27,744 nucleotides of DNA from Flavobacteriales bacterium (GTDB taxonomy: Bacteria > Bacteroidota > Bacteroidia > Flavobacteriales > PHOS-HE28), in assembly GCA_008016945.1 (NCBI GenBank), contig SSGN01000054.1, positions 1 through 27,744 on the forward strand, in the 5' to 3' direction. A program made the position numbers and the translations under genes. Below are positions 25,401-27,744 of the stretch, piece after piece. The notes under the pieces were generated by a model. That model was not told the DNA's origin. It saw only the letters and a program-made list of their open reading frames with translations, and ran no database searches. The stretch's first letter is position 1. Every line of letters begins with the position of its first letter.

Positions 25401-27744
25401 CCTGGAGCAGCATCGCCCTGAACTTCCGCACCAAGGTGGGCTGCGGTGGACCGTACAACCTGTTCTCCACCTCCGCTTATGCAGGCTATCCGTCGAATAC
25501 GGACTCCACCATCACCATCTGCCCGGACAATGCCGGCGATGTGGTCACGTTGACCATGTCCAAGTTCAAATTCGGCTGGTCCGATCAGGGACTGGTGGGC
25601 TTGTTCGTACACAACGGCCCCAACACCAGTGCGCCCATCTTCCACTCCGGACAACCCTCGAAGACCTCCGGCGCCAATACCCTGCCTGCCGGTGCCTACT
25701 GGGGGAATGCCTACTGGAACGTTCTTCCTGGTCCCTTCACCAGCACGCATCCGAGCGGCTGCATCACCCTGCGTTTCCGTTCCTGGTCCGCGGCCACGTA
25801 CGACCAAGGGATGGAATCCGCCATCACCTGCGGACCCGCACCGGCCTGCAGTACACCTGATGCGGTGACGGTCACCGGCATCGGCAACACCAGCGCCACC
25901 ATCACTTGGGGCAACACCAGCGAACCCTGCGTGGTGGAGTACGGCCCGGTCGGCTTCACCCCGGGAACGGGTGCCACGGCAGGTAGCGGTACGGTGGCCA
26001 GCACCACGGCCACTTCGCCCTTCGTGCTCACCGGGCTCAGCGCCACCACCAAGTACGAGGTGCGTGTGCGTCAGGCTTGCAGCGGGGGTACCGTGTATTC
26101 CGCCAACAGCTTCTTCGCACGCTTCACCACCAGCATGGACTGCAGCACGGCGCAAGTGCTCTCCTGCGGTGCGTACGTGTCCGATGCGGCTGCACCGCCC
26201 GCTTACACCATGGGTAACGCGGCATACAACGGCGACCTGTACACCGGTGCGGCCAGCTGCTTCCAGGGGTCTGCCAACAACGGCAACGGCACCGAGTGGC
26301 TGTATCGCTTCACCGCCACCGAGGCAGGCACCCACGCCATCAACGCCGGCATCTCCAATGCGGGGGGTACCACGCCCGTCCGTTACGTGGTGGCCCCGGT
26401 GAGCGATGGTTGTGCCGCTTCCGCCTTCACCTGCATCGGCTCGGCACCCGCCAACACCGGCGGCCTGCTGAACTTCACGGTGCCCGCGGCCGGCGACTAC
26501 TACATCATGAGCGATGCGAACGAAGCGGTCCACCAGCGGCCCTTCACGCTGATGTGCCCCGGTATCCCGCCCTGCGTGGCCAACCCCACCTTCCCCGCCA
26601 ACGGCAACAGCCTCGCGGTGAACAGCAACGCCATCACCTTCACCTGGCCGGCCGCCTTCGGTGCCGCCAGCTATGATGTGTACTTCATGGGCAACTTGGT
26701 GGCCAACACGCCCACCAACAGTATCAACGGTGGCGGCAGCTACACTACGGCCAATATCAAAGCGCTGTATGGCCTGGGGACCACCATCACCTGGCGCGTA
26801 GTGCCCAAGAACAGCTATGGCACGGCTACCTGCCCCACGGATTGGACCTTCACTGTGGGCGGCAACGGTAGCACCAATGCCATCCCGCTGACCGAAGGCG
26901 TGGCCCAAGGCGGCAACAACTTCGCGGCGAACGGTTACTCCGACCAGAACGGCACGTTCTGGGGCAATGATGCCTGGTACTCCTTCACCGCCACCAATTG
27001 CGCTGATAGCGCGGAGGTGAGTTTGTGCCTGCCTGCCAACCAAGCCGCCACCTACACGATGATGGAGGTGCGCCGTGCCTCGGACAACACGGTGGTGTTC
27101 CCGCCTGCTGACAACTCCACGTTCTATGCGTACACCGCATCCGGTGCTTGTTTCCAGTATGAGCGCTTCGACGAGGTCATTTGGAACTGGGTGTATGAGA
27201 ACCCGAAGTTCGTTGTGGCACCGGGCGAGACGTACTACGTGATCGTGGATTCGTACGGTACCAACTACAACTTCACCGTGGCGTATAACGAGATCACGAA
27301 CTCGCCGGACAGCGATGAGGACGGTATCCTGGATTGCGCGGATAGCTGCCCCTTCTTCCCTGGCCAGAACGGTGACCTCTGTTATGCCGGCCCGCTATTC
27401 ACCAGCGCGTCCATCGTGGACTGCGAGTGCGTGGGCTCCGGTCCTGTGCCCTGCAGCAACGATCTGACGCTGGAGTTCCAGACGGACGGCAACCCCGGGC
27501 AGACCACCTGGGAGCTGGTGGAGCAAGGCACGGACTTCGTGGTGCAGCAAGGTGGTCCGTTGAACGCCGTGAATGGCGGTGAGACCAACGGTACCTGCCT
27601 GCCGAACGGCTGCTTCTACCTGCGTGTACTGGATGCGGCCGGCGATGGCATGACCACCGGTGGTTACATCCTGCGCACCAACAGCGGCCAGCGGATCATC
27701 GACAACAGGAACAACTTCAGCACGGGTTCCGAGAGCCGCGCGGC
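22454..27744 (+). CDS. Giant multidomain secreted protein (FN3, GEVED, CUB-like, PPC-like, TSP3-like), 3' end outside window
   Basis: At least 1763 codons, open at the right edge; I followed the frame and saw no stop. Start at 22454, with an Arg-rich n-region, LPLAAATLALCSAGLTQAQ as signal peptide and a CTCTCAC element 3 nt upstream. Domains: the N-terminal beta domain of the A-D array, about 140-425 (GPGYPIGFNFTYNG, TIGTAPNRVFVVQW, DFQIRLHE); FN3-1 about 429-520; GEVED-type about 521-665 (VDWDQDGVFEA, GQVEDYTLNV); FN3-2 about 667-755; CUB-like about 763-893; FN3-3 about 898-995; CUB-like about 996-1130; FN3-4 about 1133-1225; PPC-like about 1231-1370; FN3/Ig-like about 1374-1475; PPC-like to about 1615; a TSP3-like calcium-binding loop about 1620-1645 (DSDEDGILDCADSC); then a Cys-containing segment often seen in Flavobacteriales surface proteins (TLEFQTDGNPGQTTWELVEQ). 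A T9SS tail is expected beyond the window. Probably a cell-surface adhesin; substrate unknown. Confidence 0.9.
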   Translation, partial: MQRSTVRCTERARTRRRPWALPLAAATLALCSAGLTQAQVAQYSLSYDKLLKTSSILQADEDAAFEPITGGTVLADGTQAAVAGNTTFGVGYKEYETVAVFFGSTTRPKDFAGNACFVGNTGAGDAGASDAEYQATGMVVKTGPGYPIGFNFTYNGEVFDRVGISSQGWIGFGNSADGGTAVAVYTAQTQSTANLPLNNTTLLANDSRRNRVVATGVQGGSFNSGYNTMPIVFNPTYPAYPGAELRYETIGTAPNRVFVVQWRNYGFTISSLDHQYYRRMDFQIRLHETTNEVEVRFGKAWRSNTTSYFQTGLGGKTGGSGASGSFNSFGFYDASSNSWTSWPYAFTAQTNHSGYPGSSEFSQRIPWTGAQGYDPYNAYGSNGSAEDYYNAIFTQTHSLAGSPGNDATRNISGTKANTPDMMSFTWTPPTCLVTVSGLVATGGLTSVDLSWTGTGDVDYAIGTGNSPASATFTGTVAGSPTTVTGLTASTNYKAWIRTNCGGGATSMWLGPVAFNTLPCPVASFYYGIYPISNVQISGLNNSSSADPIYDGSDPARFQDYTGVVGNVFPTLSYPITVSGYNGGGNVYVTAYVDWDQDGVFEASFPLNGGNASSTGSLTGNIEVPAGAPAGNARMRIVQCNDWSSPIACGIGMYYGQVEDYTLNVGVLTCPPPLGLAASNVAVHSADLSWTASNNSTGYQWEVRTSGAAGSGSTGLAASSTAAGTSTSVSGLNSNTAYTFYVRSDCGGGDYSPWMSGSFTTPLGCGDTWVSPGGVANLTDQQFSSTFTVCPETVGDVVTIDFTAWNGLRWNAPNASRIYIYNGDNTAAPMVPGGNGPAYSGSEWTLPAGGWTSTNTANEPPIYTSSAASGCLTVQIYSAGIWTGGMGWSADFTCAPAPTCFAPTNLAVTSTQVHDATFTWTAGASPNVEWIVVANGGTPASPVLATGTSATGTATATGLTANTQYTAYFRGLCDDLGVGDDPSAWSSIALNFRTKVGCGGPYNLFSTSAYAGYPSNTDSTITICPDNAGDVVTLTMSKFKFGWSDQGLVGLFVHNGPNTSAPIFHSGQPSKTSGANTLPAGAYWGNAYWNVLPGPFTSTHPSGCITLRFRSWSAATYDQGMESAITCGPAPACSTPDAVTVTGIGNTSATITWGNTSEPCVVEYGPVGFTPGTGATAGSGTVASTTATSPFVLTGLSATTKYEVRVRQACSGGTVYSANSFFARFTTSMDCSTAQVLSCGAYVSDAAAPPAYTMGNAAYNGDLYTGAASCFQGSANNGNGTEWLYRFTATEAGTHAINAGISNAGGTTPVRYVVAPVSDGCAASAFTCIGSAPANTGGLLNFTVPAAGDYYIMSDANEAVHQRPFTLMCPGIPPCVANPTFPANGNSLAVNSNAITFTWPAAFGAASYDVYFMGNLVANTPTNSINGGGSYTTANIKALYGLGTTITWRVVPKNSYGTATCPTDWTFTVGGNGSTNAIPLTEGVAQGGNNFAANGYSDQNGTFWGNDAWYSFTATNCADSAEVSLCLPANQAATYTMMEVRRASDNTVVFPPADNSTFYAYTASGACFQYERFDEVIWNWVYENPKFVVAPGETYYVIVDSYGTNYNFTVAYNEITNSPDSDEDGILDCADSCPFFPGQNGDLCYAGPLFTSASIVDCECVGSGPVPCSNDLTLEFQTDGNPGQTTWELVEQGTDFVVQQGGPLNAVNGGETNGTCLPNGCFYLRVLDAAGDGMTTGGYILRTNSGQRIIDNRNNFSTGSESRA

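Noticed and set aside
22622..27043. A 1473-codon open frame on the minus strand
   Set aside because: It is exactly antisense to the giant gene, which has a signal peptide and recognisable domains. The antisense product is Gly/Arg/His/Val-rich without domains; GC-rich codon use on the sense strand suppresses stops on the other.

Overview
The window is a GC-rich stretch (a rough impression is about 60% GC) packed with large secreted or surface proteins of the kind exported by the Bacteroidota type IX secretion system (T9SS). Two C-termini, in genes 1 and 2, are of the gliding-motility-associated (CHU_C, type B) kind. Six others are of the type A sorting kind. With the absence of purine-rich Shine-Dalgarno sequences, this points to a high-GC Bacteroidota, most likely of the Flavobacteriales. 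That placement is inferred from protein families; no rRNA or housekeeping gene is present to confirm it.

Layout. Positions 1-5409 hold three genes joined by ATGA stop/start overlaps: the 3' part of a PKD-domain protein with a CHU_C tail, a choice-of-anchor L protein with Ig-like repeats and a CHU_C tail, and a lysyl-endopeptidase-like serine protease with a type A tail. Positions 5539-16352 hold a tandem array of four paralogues of 866-911 aa, called here A, B, C and D. Each has a signal peptide, a shared N-terminal beta domain, an FN3-like domain, two CUB-like domains each followed by a second unnamed beta module, and a type A sorting domain. A 14-bp perfect hairpin separates C from D, and a good intrinsic terminator follows D. 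About 1 kb without a recognisable gene follows (16406-17438).

On the minus strand lie a 1064-aa T9SS cargo protein (20633-17439) and, upstream of it, a 274-aa exported protein with a QW-like motif (21750-20926). After a 0.7-kb divergent intergenic region, a giant plus-strand gene starts at 22454 and runs off the window after at least 1763 codons. It shares the N-terminal domain of the A-D array and adds FN3, GEVED, CUB-like, PPC-like and thrombospondin-3-like segments.

How they may work together: nothing here encodes the T9SS machinery. The genes are its cargo: adhesin-like modular proteins and one protease, delivered to the cell surface or outside. The points most worth following are (i) the array and the mosaic make-up of C, (ii) a CTCTCAC element just upstream of the start codon in five of the T9SS cargo genes on both strands, and (iii) two recurring beta modules I cannot name.
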